From contig JAYODW010000018.1 of assembly GCA_038116745.1 (NCBI GenBank), forward strand, positions 1 through 64,000: 64,000 nucleotides of DNA, read 5' to 3'. Within the stretch, counting starts at the first letter, position 1; each line of letters starts with the position of its first letter. Below are positions 18,290 to 27,716 of this stretch, one piece after another. The DNA comes from JAYODW01 sp038116745. Lineage in GTDB: Bacteria > Pseudomonadota > Gammaproteobacteria > Ga0077536. The position numbers and the translations under genes are program-made. The notes beneath the pieces are model-generated. The model saw only the letters and a program-made list of their open reading frames with translations, had not been told where the DNA came from and made no database searches.

Positions 18290-21200
18290 GACTGAACTCC
18301 TTGTGGAGATCCTGCAGGCGCCTGACGCTGGACGCATTGCGCTCCGCCAACGCCATCACTGCGGCAGTAGCCCCCGCTATCGTAGTGGTGTACGCAACCC
18401 GTCTGCTCAGCGCACTCGCCCGGATCGAAAAAGAGTCTGCGGTCGAACGCTTACCCTCGGTGGTATTGATGATCAAATCAACTTCATCGTTTTTGATCAT
18501 ATCGACAATATGCGGCTGTCCCTGAGCGACCTTGTTTATCCGCTGACAATCGATACCCGCTGATCTCAACACAGCGGCCGTACCGTCGGTCGCGACAATC
18601 CGGAATCCATGGTCCGAGAGCACCCCAGCCAGCTCGATAGCGGCAGGTTTATCGTGATCCTTGACACTGATGAACGCGCAGCCTTCAACCGGGAGCGCCA
18701 TCCCAGAGGCTTCCTGGGCTTTTGCAAAAGCCTCTCCGAAGCCTGTCCCCACACCCATAACCTCACCCGTTGATTTCATCTCCGGACCCAGCAGGGGATC
18801 AACACCCGGAAATTTCACGAATGGGAATACCGCTTCCTTGACTGAGTAGTAGCTCGGCACACGCTCTTTGTCGACTCCCTGCTCGGAGAGCAGCTCCCCC
18901 ATCATGCATCTCGCAGCAATGTACGGCAGCGAGAGACCCGTCGCTTTAGAGACGAACGGCGCCGTGCGCGATGCCCTCGGATTCACCTCCAGCACGTAAA
19001 GGTCCGAACCTTGGATGGCAAACTGCACGTTCATCAGCCCGATCACATTCAGGCCCCGCGCCATGACATCGACCTGCCGCCGAATCTCCGTCTGCATTTC
19101 GGCAGTCAGAGTATGCGGAGGAAGAGCACAGGCGGAGTCCCCAGAATGCACTCCGGCTTGTTCAATGTGCTCCATGATTCCGCCGATGATGACCCGCTCA
19201 CCATCGCACAGCGCATCGACATCAACCTCGATGGCGCTTTCAAGAAACCTGTCCAGCAACACGGGCGACTCATTGGAAACCGCAACTGCCGCCTGCATAT
19301 AGCTGGTCAGATCAGCGTCGTTGTAAACGATCTCCATAGCCCTGCCACCGAGAACATAGGACGGACGCACGACCAGCGGGTATCCAATCTCAGTAGCTCG
19401 CGCCGTCGCTTCGGACACACTCCGAACGGTGCGATTAGGCGGCTGCAAGAGCTGCAGTTCCTGGATTAACTGCTGGAACCTTTCTCGATCCTCAGCCAGG
19501 TCGATAGAGTCCGGCGATGTGCCAATAATTGGAACACCCTCGGCTTCAAGCGCCCGTGCAAGTTTCAGCGGAGTCTGGCCACCGAACTGCACAATCACCC
19601 CTTCGGGTTTCTCGATTCTGACAATCTCGAGAACATCTTCCAGCGTGAGTGGCTCGAAATAGAGGCGGTCGGAGGTGTCGTAGTCCGTCGACACGGTCTC
19701 CGGATTGCAGTTCACCATGATCGATTCGAAACCTGCGTCGCGCGCGGCAAACGATGCCTGTACGCAGCAGTAATCAAACTCGATACCCTGACCAATGCGG
19801 TTCGGACCGCCGCCCAGGACTACAATTTTGCGTCGGCCCGTCGGGCGCGCTTCGCACTCCTCTTCGTAGGTGGAGTACATGTACGCGGTGGTCGCATCAA
19901 ATTCCGCCGCGCAGGAGTCGACACGTTTGAAAACCGGGTGTACGCCGTTTTGCCAGCGCTGGGATCGGATCTCACTTTCCGTACGGCCGACCAGCTGCGC
20001 GATGCGCGCATCCGAGAAGCCTTTGCGTTTCAATCCCCTCAGCTGCTCGTCGGACAGCACGCCCTTGCCGTTTTCCCGAAGAGCGTTCTCGGTCTGCACA
20101 AGGTCATAAATGAAATAAAGAAACCAGGGATCGATGCGTGTCAGCTCATGCATCTCTTCAAGCCCGATCCCCGCACGAAAGCCGTCAGCCAGGTACCAGA
20201 TCCTTTCCGGTCCGGCGGTAACCAACTCTCGCCGCAGTGCTTCCTCATTGCTCTCTCCAGAGCCTGGATTCATCGGATCGAGGCCGCAAACCCCGGTCTC
20301 CAGACCACGCAGGGCTTTCTGGAACGATTCCTGAAAAGTTCTTCCAATCGCCATCACCTCTCCGACCGACTTCATCTGGGTAGTCAATCGGTCGTCGGCC
20401 TGGGGAAACTTCTCGAAGGCGAAGCGTGGGATCTTAGTGACGACGTAATCGATCGTCGGTTCGAAGGAAGCCGGAGTCGCACCCCCGGTGATCTCGTTCT
20501 GCAATTCATCCAGGGTGTAACCAACAGCAAGCTTGGCGGCCACCTTGGCGATTGGAAACCCGGTGGCTTTAGAAGCCAGCGCAGACGAGCGGGATACCCG
20601 GGGATTCATTTCGATGACAATCAGGCGCCCATCCGCGGGGTTTACGGCAAACTGCACGTTGGAGCCACCCGTATCAACGCCGATTTCGCGCAAGACCGCA
20701 ATCGACGCATCCCGCATGCGCTGATATTCCTTATCGGTCAGAGTCTGCGCCGGCGCAACCGTAATCGAGTCGCCCGTGTGCACCCCCATCGGATCGAGAT
20801 TTTCAATCGAACAGACGATGATGCAGTTGTCCGCGCAGTCCCGGACAACTTCCATCTCGAACTCTTTCCAGCCCAGTACAGATTCCTCGAGCAGCACCTC
20901 AGTCGTGGGCGAAGCGTCAAGTCCGCGTCTGCAGATCTCTTCAAATTCCTCTTTATTGAAGGCAATACCGCCGCCGGTGCCGCCTAGGGTGAAAGACGGC
21001 CGGATGATGATGGGAAAACCAAGAACCTTCAGCGCACTCCACGCGTCATCCATTGAATGCGCAATCTCCGAGCGCGGCGTTTCCAGCCCGATCCGTCGCA
21101 TGGCCTCGCGGAATTTTTCCCGGTCTTCGGCTTTATCGATAGCGTCTTTGGATGCTCCGATTAATTCGACCCCGTAGCGCTCAAGCACGCCCTCTCGCGC

Positions 21201-21506
21201 AAGATCGAGAGCGCAGTTCAATGCCGTTTGCCCTCCCATGGTTGGCAGCACGGCATCCGGACGTTCAAGTTCGATGATGCGAGCAACCGTCTGCCATTGA
21301 ATGGGCTCAATGTACGTGGCGTCCGCCATGCCCGGGTCAGTCATGATCGTGGCGGGGTTTGAGTTGACAAGAACGACGCGATAGCCCTCGTCTCGCAGCG
21401 CTTTGCACGCCTGCGATCCCGAGTAGTCGAACTCACACGCCTGCCCGATGACGATCGGACCGGCGCCAAGAATGAGAATTGACTGGATATCTGTGCGCTT
21501 GGCCAT
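18243..21506 (-). CDS. carB: Carbamoyl-phosphate synthase large subunit
   Basis: This 1087-residue protein contains two homologous ATP-grasp halves, each opening with an ATP-binding stretch (ILGAGPIVIGQACEFDYSG and VLGGGPNRIGQGIEFDYC), then the oligomerisation region and the C-terminal MGS-like allosteric domain. It makes carbamoyl phosphate from ammonia (delivered by CarA), bicarbonate and two ATP for pyrimidines and arginine. It follows carA by eight bases. The C-terminus runs about 14 residues beyond the E. coli protein and overlaps greA. Confidence 0.97.
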   Translation of the reverse strand: MAKRTDIQSILILGAGPIVIGQACEFDYSGSQACKALRDEGYRVVLVNSNPATIMTDPGMADATYIEPIQWQTVARIIELERPDAVLPTMGGQTALNCALDLAREGVLERYGVELIGASKDAIDKAEDREKFREAMRRIGLETPRSEIAHSMDDAWSALKVLGFPIIIRPSFTLGGTGGGIAFNKEEFEEICRRGLDASPTTEVLLEESVLGWKEFEMEVVRDCADNCIIVCSIENLDPMGVHTGDSITVAPAQTLTDKEYQRMRDASIAVLREIGVDTGGSNVQFAVNPADGRLIVIEMNPRVSRSSALASKATGFPIAKVAAKLAVGYTLDELQNEITGGATPASFEPTIDYVVTKIPRFAFEKFPQADDRLTTQMKSVGEVMAIGRTFQESFQKALRGLETGVCGLDPMNPGSGESNEEALRRELVTAGPERIWYLADGFRAGIGLEEMHELTRIDPWFLYFIYDLVQTENALRENGKGVLSDEQLRGLKRKGFSDARIAQLVGRTESEIRSQRWQNGVHPVFKRVDSCAAEFDATTAYMYSTYEEECEARPTGRRKIVVLGGGPNRIGQGIEFDYCCVQASFAARDAGFESIMVNCNPETVSTDYDTSDRLYFEPLTLEDVLEIVRIEKPEGVIVQFGGQTPLKLARALEAEGVPIIGTSPDSIDLAEDRERFQQLIQELQLLQPPNRTVRSVSEATARATEIGYPLVVRPSYVLGGRAMEIVYNDADLTSYMQAAVAVSNESPVLLDRFLESAIEVDVDALCDGERVIIGGIMEHIEQAGVHSGDSACALPPHTLTAEMQTEIRRQVDVMARGLNVIGLMNVQFAIQGSDLYVLEVNPRASRTAPFVSKATGLSLPYIAARCMMGELLSEQGVDKERVPSYYSVKEAVFPFVKFPGVDPLLGPEMKSTGEVMGVGTGFGEAFAKAQEASGMALPVEGCAFISVKDHDKPAAIELAGVLSDHGFRIVATDGTAAVLRSAGIDCQRINKVAQGQPHIVDMIKNDEVDLIINTTEGKRSTADSFSIRASALSRRVAYTTTIAGATAAVMALAERNASSVRRLQDLHKEFSHEQNADDSRRRGTPA

Positions 21507-21514
21507 CTGAGTCG

Positions 21515-22657
21515 TCAGCTCCGCCCAGCCATCATGACCACGAACTGCTCAAACAGTGGCTTCAGGTCGTGTGGTCCGGGGCTTGCTTCTGGATGTCCTT
21601 GAAACCCGAATGCGGGCCTCTCCGTATGCCGGATCCCTTGCAGGCTGCCATCGAATAAGGATACGTGGGTCGCGACAAGGGTCGCAGGCAGCGAATCGGC
21701 ATCAACGGCAAATCCGTGATTCTGACTGGTAATCAACACGCGCCCACCGGACAGGTCCTTGACCGGATGGTTCGCCCCATGATGGCCAAATTTCATCTTT
21801 GAAGTGCGCGCACCACAGGCCAATGCCAAAAGTTGATGACCAAGGCAGATTCCAAATGTAGGCAGTCCGCTGTTGACAATCTTGCTGATCGCGCGGATGG
21901 CGTAATCGCAGGGCTCCGGGTCACCCGGCCCATTGGAGAGAAAGACACCATCGGGACGTAGCGCGAACACCTCTTCGGCAGTCGTTTGCGCCGGTACTAC
22001 CTCGACCTCGCAATCATGATCAGCGAGAAGACGCAGGATGTTTCGCTTCACGCCGAAATCGAACGCCACAACCCGCCAACGGCCGTTTTCACGTTTGGGG
22101 TGAGAATCCGTGCGGTCGTCCCAGGAACCTTCGAGCCACCGGTACGCTGTTTCAGTGGTTACTCTGGCTGCCAGATCTGCGCCCGCCAGGCCGGGGAAAT
22201 TCCGCGCCTGGGCCAGAGCCGCTTCCGGCTCTGCGAATTTACCTGTTGCGATGCAGCCTGATTGCGCCCCCCGGTCCCGCAGCAGTCGTGTGAGGCTTCG
22301 CGTATCGATATCCGCGATCCCGGGGATGCCGCGTTCCTCGAGGTACGCTCCCAATGACGAGGTGGCGCGCCAGTTGCTGAAGCATTGCGCGCTGTCTCGC
22401 ACCACCAGCCCTGCCGCGAGGCAGCGCGGCGCTTCGTCGTCGTTTACGTTCGTGCCAGTGTTGCCGATGTGCGGGTAGGTCAGGGTGACGATCTGCTCGG
22501 CATAAGACGGGTCACTGAGAATTTCCTGATAACCCGTGATCGCCGTATTAAAGACGACTTCCCCGACGGCAGTACCTTCGTACCCTATTGAAATCCCGCG
22601 AAAAATTGTCCCGTCCGCGAGAGCGAGAAGTGCTGGCTTGTCCACGCTGATACCCAT
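21515..22657 (-). CDS. carA: Carbamoyl-phosphate synthase small (glutaminase) subunit
   Basis: From the ATG at 22657 (MGISVDKPALLALADG) the product is 380 residues, the normal CarA length; the frame extends 25 codons further upstream without similarity. The C-terminal class I glutaminase has the nucleophile Cys in FGICLGHQLLA and the catalytic His in GHPEASPGP. It hydrolyses glutamine and channels ammonia to CarB. Confidence 0.96.
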   Translation of the reverse strand: MGISVDKPALLALADGTIFRGISIGYEGTAVGEVVFNTAITGYQEILSDPSYAEQIVTLTYPHIGNTGTNVNDDEAPRCLAAGLVVRDSAQCFSNWRATSSLGAYLEERGIPGIADIDTRSLTRLLRDRGAQSGCIATGKFAEPEAALAQARNFPGLAGADLAARVTTETAYRWLEGSWDDRTDSHPKRENGRWRVVAFDFGVKRNILRLLADHDCEVEVVPAQTTAEEVFALRPDGVFLSNGPGDPEPCDYAIRAISKIVNSGLPTFGICLGHQLLALACGARTSKMKFGHHGANHPVKDLSGGRVLITSQNHGFAVDADSLPATLVATHVSLFDGSLQGIRHTERPAFGFQGHPEASPGPHDLKPLFEQFVVMMAGRS

Positions 22658-22743
22658 ACATGCAAAGCGGGAGACTGTCGTCGACAGCTCCCGCTTGAAG
22701 ATGCGAAATTGTACTTGACCGCCAGAGGGCACGAAAGGGGGCG

Positions 22744-23769
22744 TTAATCCTCGCGATCGATCTCCACCTGCCCGTGGCGATGGATGCGACGACTGATAGC
22801 GACAGCCAATTCAAGCGCCCTTTTGCCGTCCTCGCCACTCACCAGAGGCGCGCTCCCCTGGCGCACGGCAGCTACGAAGGCCAGGATTTCGTCCCTCAGT
22901 ACGTCCGTGTTCCCGGGCGATTCCCGCTCGAAAGTCAACTCCGAACCGTCGGTATGCTCGTGACCATCTTTCATCACGCCGAAACGCAATTCGTGGCTGA
23001 GGTAGTCAACCTCGATAAATTGCTCACCCTGGATCACTTTCATGTCCCGGGTCGGATCTTTTGACACCCGGCTGGCGGCCAGTTGCGCCACAAGACCACT
23101 GGCAAATTCGATCCGCGCATTGGCAATGTCTATATCGTCCGTCACCACCGCAGTACCCGAACACTGCAGCGCTTTGATTGGGCTTTGCGCAATGTGCAGC
23201 ACGATATCGATGTCATGGATCATGAGGTCTAACACAACATCGACTTCTGTCCCGCGCCTGTTGTAGGCCGAAAAGCGCCGCGTTTCGATAAATCCGGGAC
23301 AGCGCAGATGCCTTGTCAGTGCGAGGAACACCGGGTTGAAGCGCTCCAGATGCCCAACCTGCAGGATCCGCTGATTGAGCGCCGCACAGCGGATCAGTTC
23401 CTCGGCGTGGTCCACACGCTCGGTCAGTGGCTTCTCGACCAGGGTATGAATCCCGGCCTCGAGGCAATCTCGCGCGATTTCGAAATGACGGGCAGGTGGC
23501 ACCACAATTGAAACCAGGTCTGCCTCACCAAACAAGGAGCGATAATCGTCGCTGGCAGCGGTGCCGTACTTGGCAGCGACTTCCGCTGCACGCTGCTTGT
23601 CTGTATCGACGACACCAATCAGCTCGACTTCTGAACAGGCGGCATACTTCTGAGCATGAAAATTACCCAGATAGCCGACGCCGATCACAGCGGCACGGAG
23701 CTTTCGGCGCGATGATTTCAGCGCCGCGGAAAGACCAGGTTGGGAAGACACGTCAGGCGAATTTCGCAA
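22744..23769 (-). CDS. Gfo/Idh/MocA-family NAD-dependent sugar dehydrogenase
   Basis: This 341-residue protein has an N-terminal Rossmann fold (VIGVGYLGNFHAQKY) and the family motif VEKPLT, followed by QVGHLERFNP and DLMIHDIDIVLHI. The pattern resembles nucleotide-sugar 3-dehydrogenases of the WlbA/GnnA type that act in LPS or lipid A amino-sugar synthesis, often near other envelope genes; the exact substrate is inference. It lies between dapB (26 bases downstream of its stop) and carA on the same strand. No partner aminotransferase is adjacent, though a WbpE-like one is encoded at 56337. Confidence 0.8.
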   Translation of the reverse strand: MRNSPDVSSQPGLSAALKSSRRKLRAAVIGVGYLGNFHAQKYAACSEVELIGVVDTDKQRAAEVAAKYGTAASDDYRSLFGEADLVSIVVPPARHFEIARDCLEAGIHTLVEKPLTERVDHAEELIRCAALNQRILQVGHLERFNPVFLALTRHLRCPGFIETRRFSAYNRRGTEVDVVLDLMIHDIDIVLHIAQSPIKALQCSGTAVVTDDIDIANARIEFASGLVAQLAASRVSKDPTRDMKVIQGEQFIEVDYLSHELRFGVMKDGHEHTDGSELTFERESPGNTDVLRDEILAFVAAVRQGSAPLVSGEDGKRALELAVAISRRIHRHGQVEIDRED

Positions 23770-23795
23770 GAAAGATCCGCCTGCCCCGCAGCCGG

Positions 23796-24605
23796 CTAAT
23801 CACGCAGACCGAGCACGTCCTGCATGTCGAAAAGCCCGGGGGCACGGGTCGCTAACCATCCCGCCGCGCGGAGGGCGCCTGACGCGAACGTGGACCGATC
23901 GGCTGCCCGGTGGGTGATCTCGATAGACTCGCCGGTTCCACCGAAAAGCACCGTGTGGTCACCGACAATCTCGCCCGCGCGCACTGTGGAAAATCCGATC
24001 GTTCGTTGCTCCCGTGCTCCGGTCCGACCCTGACGGCCGTAGATCGCACAGGCATCCAAATCTCGGTTAAGCGATTTTGCAACAATTTCACCCATACGCA
24101 GGGCAGTCCCAGATGGGGCATCTATTTTGTGGCGGTGATGGGCTTCGATGATCTCGACATCGTAATCGTCGCCCAGTGAACGGGCAGCGAGCTCGAGTAG
24201 TTTAAATGTCAGATTGACTCCAACGCTCATGTTGGGAGCGAAAACGATACCGATGTCGCGTGCAGCCTGCTCTATGACGCTCACGCTGTCACCCATACCG
24301 GTAGTGCCGATGACCATGCGCTTTCCTGCTTCCCTGCAGATTTCCACGTTACGGACCGTCGATTCGGGCACGGTGAAGTCGATCAGCACGTCGTACAGTG
24401 CGGAAACCGCCGTGAGCTCACCCGCGATGGGAACTCCTAGGGACTCAATGCCGGCAACCAGCCCGACATCGAGTCCGATCTGAGTCGAGTCCGGGCGCTC
24501 CACAGCAGCCGTCAGGGCAAGCTCGGGCGCACCAGCGCACAGCCGGGCAAGCGTCTTTCCCATGCGGCCTGCGGCGCCAGTAATGCACACTCTGGTCGTT
24601 GCCAT
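23796..24605 (-). CDS. dapB: 4-hydroxy-tetrahydrodipicolinate reductase
   Basis: This 269-residue protein has the nucleotide-binding motif ITGAAGRMGKTL at the N-terminus and the catalytic motif EAHHRHKIDAPSGTA (His and Lys). It uses NAD(P)H in DAP/lysine synthesis, the step before DapD. It lies 25 bases after dnaJ, matching the dnaJ-dapB-carA order common in pseudomonads and relatives. Confidence 0.97.
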   Translation of the reverse strand: MATTRVCITGAAGRMGKTLARLCAGAPELALTAAVERPDSTQIGLDVGLVAGIESLGVPIAGELTAVSALYDVLIDFTVPESTVRNVEICREAGKRMVIGTTGMGDSVSVIEQAARDIGIVFAPNMSVGVNLTFKLLELAARSLGDDYDVEIIEAHHRHKIDAPSGTALRMGEIVAKSLNRDLDACAIYGRQGRTGAREQRTIGFSTVRAGEIVGDHTVLFGGTGESIEITHRAADRSTFASGALRAAGWLATRAPGLFDMQDVLGLRD

Positions 24606-24630
24606 CTATCCCTTCCTTGCACGTGGGCCG

Positions 24631-25758
24631 TCAGGAAAACTTCATGTCCTCGAAAAACTTCTTCACGCCGTCCAACCAGGATGTAGCACGGGGACTGTGC
24701 TTTGTACCGCCGCCGCTTAGCGCGTCTCCCAGATCTTTCAGGATCTGTTTCTGATCTTTACTGAGATTAACCGGCGTCTCCACGACCACCTTACAAATCA
24801 GATCTCCGGTTGCGCCGCCCCGGACTGAGCGGACACCCTTACCCCGCATGCGGAACATCCGCCCTGTCTGAGTCTCTGCAGGAATCTTCAACATGACCCG
24901 CCCTTCGAGCGTCGGCACTTCTAGCTCTCCGCCAAGCGCTGCAGTCACGAAATTGATGGGCACATCGCAACGCAGGTCGTTTTCTTCCCGATTGAAGATC
25001 GGGTGGGGTTTCACGACAACGTTAACGTAGAGGTCGCCCGGCGGACCTCCGCTCTGCCCGGGTTCGCCTTCTCCTGATAGTCGGATGCGATCGTCTGTAT
25101 CCACGCCGGCAGGCACTTTGACCGAGATCGTCTTGTTACCTCTGGCTTTCCCCGAACCACCACAGTTCCCGCAGGGGTCTGAGATCGTCTTGCCGCTACC
25201 GCGGCAGCGCGGGCAGGTCTGCTGCACCGAGAAAAAGCCCTGCTGCATGCGAACCTGACCGACGCCACCGCAGGTATCGCAGCTTTCCGGCGCCCTTCCG
25301 CTACGGGATCCCTTACCGTCACAGCTGTCACAGGAGACAACGGTCGGGACACGGATTTTGACCTCGTTGCCAAAAACCGCCTCTTCCAGTGTCATTTCAA
25401 GGTCGTAGCGCAGATCCGCGCCGCGGTACGCACGTGAACCGCCGCGCCCTCCGCCGCCGAAGATATCCCCAAAAACGCTGTCGAAAATATCGCCGAATCC
25501 ACCCGAAGAACTGAAACCGGCACCCGCCGACTGGTCAACACCGGCATGTCCAAACTGATCGTAGGCCGCTCTTTTCTTCCCGTCGCTGAGTATCTCGAAC
25601 GCTTCTTTGGCTTCTTTGAACTGCTCTTCAGCCGCGGCATCTCCGGGATTACGGTCAGGATGATGCTTCATCGCTAGCCGCCGGTAAGCTTTCTTGAGGT
25701 CCGCTTCAGAAGCGTTGCGGTCGACCCCCAGTACTTCGTAGTAGTCGCGTTTGCTCAT
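24631..25758 (-). CDS. dnaJ: Co-chaperone DnaJ (Hsp40)
   Basis: From the ATG at 25758 (MSKRDYYEVLGV) the product is 375 residues. It has the J domain with HPD (KHHPDRNPGD), the Gly/Phe-rich linker, four CxxCxGxG zinc repeats (CDSCDGKG, CDTCGGVG, CPRCRGSG, CGNCGGSG) and the C-terminal substrate-binding domains. DnaJ delivers unfolded clients to DnaK and stimulates its ATPase. A ten-codon upstream extension has no family support. It is separated from dnaK by 208 bases containing a hairpin. Confidence 0.97.
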   Translation of the reverse strand: MSKRDYYEVLGVDRNASEADLKKAYRRLAMKHHPDRNPGDAAAEEQFKEAKEAFEILSDGKKRAAYDQFGHAGVDQSAGAGFSSSGGFGDIFDSVFGDIFGGGGRGGSRAYRGADLRYDLEMTLEEAVFGNEVKIRVPTVVSCDSCDGKGSRSGRAPESCDTCGGVGQVRMQQGFFSVQQTCPRCRGSGKTISDPCGNCGGSGKARGNKTISVKVPAGVDTDDRIRLSGEGEPGQSGGPPGDLYVNVVVKPHPIFNREENDLRCDVPINFVTAALGGELEVPTLEGRVMLKIPAETQTGRMFRMRGKGVRSVRGGATGDLICKVVVETPVNLSKDQKQILKDLGDALSGGGTKHSPRATSWLDGVKKFFEDMKFS

Positions 25759-25910
25759 GGATGGCTCTGCGTGGATGTCCGCATCCACTCACCTCTTCTG
25801 CAGACGTGAGTGAAAAGTCAGCGGTAATTTTTGCCGGCGTAGGTTGTAAGCGGGGCGAGAGTCTACACAAACGGGCGTCCGGGGCTCCAGCCCGCGAAGA
25901 GGTGAATATG

Positions 25911-25945
25911 CCTCCCTGACCCGAGCGATTGCCGGGGCAGGGAGG
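25911..25945. terminator. Stem-loop in the dnaK-dnaJ gap
   Basis: An 8-bp arm (CCTCCCTG/CAGGGAGG) continues after one mismatch with four more pairs (CCCG/CGGG) around a 9-base loop, just beyond the dnaK stop. There is no T-run. It could attenuate read-through or stabilise the grpE-dnaK message; no sigma-32 box is seen before dnaJ. Confidence 0.45.
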
Positions 25946-25966
25946 GCGGCTGCTCGCGGTTGAACG

Positions 25967-27619
25967 TTATTTCTCGTCCTTGATTTCCTCAAAATCCGCG
26001 TCAACCACGTTGTCATCGTCCGCGGCCTGTGGTCCGGCCTGGTTTTCTGATCCTGGCGCTTCGCCCGCAGCCTGCGCCTTCTGCGCAATGTTTCCTGACA
26101 GCTCCGCCAGCTTTTGCGCAGAGGCCTCGATCGCCGCGACATCGTCACCTTTTATCGCCTCCTCGGCGGCGGCAATCGCGCTCTCCAGCTCCTGTTTCTC
26201 TGTATCACTGAGTTTTTCGCCCAGCTCAGTCAGCGAATTCCTGGCCGCATGAACCAGGGCATCCGCCTGATTCCTGGCATTCACCAGCTCCTGGAACTTG
26301 CGATCCTCTTCCGCATGAGCCTCTGCGTCCTTGACCATCTGCTCAATCTCTTCATCCGACAGACCGCTGGACGCCTTGATCACGATGGACTGCGCCTTAC
26401 CCGTCGCCTTGTCCTTGGCCGAGACATTCAGAATACCGTTGGCATCAATGTCAAAGGTCACTTCAATCTGCGGCATTCCGCGCCGCGCCGGAGGTATATC
26501 GCTGAGGTCAAAGCGGCCCAGAGACTTGTTACCGCTGGCCCGCTCGCGCTCGCCCTGAAGCACGTGGACCGTCACTGCGGTCTGGTTGTCATCTGCGGTT
26601 GAAAAGACCTGGTTTGCTTTAGTCGGGATGGTCGTATTTTTCTCAATCAGTTTGGTCATCACACCGCCCAGAGTCTCGATCCCGAGTGACAGAGGCGTCA
26701 CGTCCAGCAGCAGGACATCCTTGACATCGCCACCAAGCACACCGGCCTGAATTGCAGCACCGACGGCCACGGCTTCGTCAGGATTGACGTCTTTTCGGGG
26801 CTCTTTTCCGAAAAATTCGCGCACAACCTCCTGGACCTTAGGCATGCGGGTCTGGCCACCGACGAGAATGACATCGTCGATCTCGGACGCCGCAAAGCCA
26901 GCATCCGCCAGCGCCGTGCGACACGGGTCAATCGTGCGCTTGACCAGGTCTTCCACCAGGCTCTCCAGCTTGGCCCGGGTGATTTTCACGTTGAGATGTT
27001 TGGGACCCGATGCGTCAGCCGTGATGTACGGCAGGTTGACATCAGTCTGCTGGCTCGAAGAAAGCTCGATCTTCGCTTTCTCGGCCGCTTCCTTCAGTCG
27101 CTGCAAGGCCAGCGGGTCATTGTGCAGATCGATGCCCTGGTCCTTCTTGAACTCATCAGCCAGNNNNNNNNNNNNNNNNNNNNNNNNNNNNNNNNNNNNN
27201 NNNNNNNNNNNNNNNNNNNNNNNNNNNNNNNNNNNNNNNNNNNNNNNNNNNNNNNNNNNNNNNACGCGAGCCGAGATCTCCGGCGGGGCCATTTTTTTGC
27301 CCTTCACGTCGACCCAGGCGTCTCCGTTGTCCGCCTTGACGATGGCATACGGAACCATGCCGCTGTCCCGCTGGACAACGTCGTCTTCAAACTTACGTCC
27401 GATCAGCCGCTTCACTGCAAACAGAGTATTCGTCGGGTTAGTCACGGCCTGACGCTTTGCCGATTGCCCGACGAGAATCTCATCATCGCTGCTGAAGGCG
27501 ACGATGGATGGCGTGGTCCGCGCACCCTCGCTGTTTTCTATGACCTTGGCTTTCCCGCCCTCCAGCACTGCGACGCAGGAGTTCGTCGTACCAAGGTCTA
27601 TTCCGATGATTTTGCCCAT
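25967..27619 (-). CDS. dnaK: Chaperone DnaK (Hsp70), interrupted by an assembly gap
   Basis: The N-terminus (GIDLGTTNSCVAV) and the rest of the protein are clearly DnaK, including GGQTRMPKVQEVV, the substrate-binding domain and the acidic C-terminal tail VVDADFEEIKDEK. Placeholder Ns at 27164-27263 split the ATPase domain. Residue 118 before the gap aligns with E. coli 118 and the first residue after it with E. coli 240, so about 121 residues are missing while the Ns account for only about 34. The frame is consistent across the gap, and the true gene should be about 637 residues. The gap hides the DLGGGTFD ATPase motif, so this is an assembly artefact, not a pseudogene. Confidence 0.95.
   Translation of the reverse strand: MGKIIGIDLGTTNSCVAVLEGGKAKVIENSEGARTTPSIVAFSSDDEILVGQSAKRQAVTNPTNTLFAVKRLIGRKFEDDVVQRDSGMVPYAIVKADNGDAWVDVKGKKMAPPEISARXXXXXXXXXXXXXXXXXXXXXXXXXXXXXXXXXXLADEFKKDQGIDLHNDPLALQRLKEAAEKAKIELSSSQQTDVNLPYITADASGPKHLNVKITRAKLESLVEDLVKRTIDPCRTALADAGFAASEIDDVILVGGQTRMPKVQEVVREFFGKEPRKDVNPDEAVAVGAAIQAGVLGGDVKDVLLLDVTPLSLGIETLGGVMTKLIEKNTTIPTKANQVFSTADDNQTAVTVHVLQGERERASGNKSLGRFDLSDIPPARRGMPQIEVTFDIDANGILNVSAKDKATGKAQSIVIKASSGLSDEEIEQMVKDAEAHAEEDRKFQELVNARNQADALVHAARNSLTELGEKLSDTEKQELESAIAAAEEAIKGDDVAAIEASAQKLAELSGNIAQKAQAAGEAPGSENQAGPQAADDDNVVDADFEEIKDEK
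27164..27263. other. Scaffold gap (100 Ns)
   Basis: Exactly 100 Ns, a conventional placeholder for a gap of unknown length. By alignment of both sides with E. coli DnaK the true length should be near 361 bases, which has the same remainder modulo 3 as 100. Confidence 0.97.
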
Positions 27620-27689
27620 GATTTTCCTCTGACTTTCTTAAAGCTGGTGGAGCGCCGGAGTTAGTCTCAGCGCCTGATTACGAAAAAAG

Positions 27690-27716
27690 ATTGGGGTGCC
27701 GGAGCCGTTTTTCAAG
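27690..27716 (-). promoter_or_regulatory. Sigma-32-type heat-shock promoter of dnaK
   Basis: On the minus strand CTTGAA (27716-27711) is followed after 14 bases by CCCCAAT (27696-27690), close to the RpoH consensus CTTGAA-N13-17-CCCCATNT. It overlaps the grpE stop and lies about 70 bases before the dnaK ATG. Confidence 0.7.

Noticed and set aside
25967..27619. dnaK as a pseudogene
   Set aside because: The break is a run of Ns from assembly; both sides are conserved and in frame.
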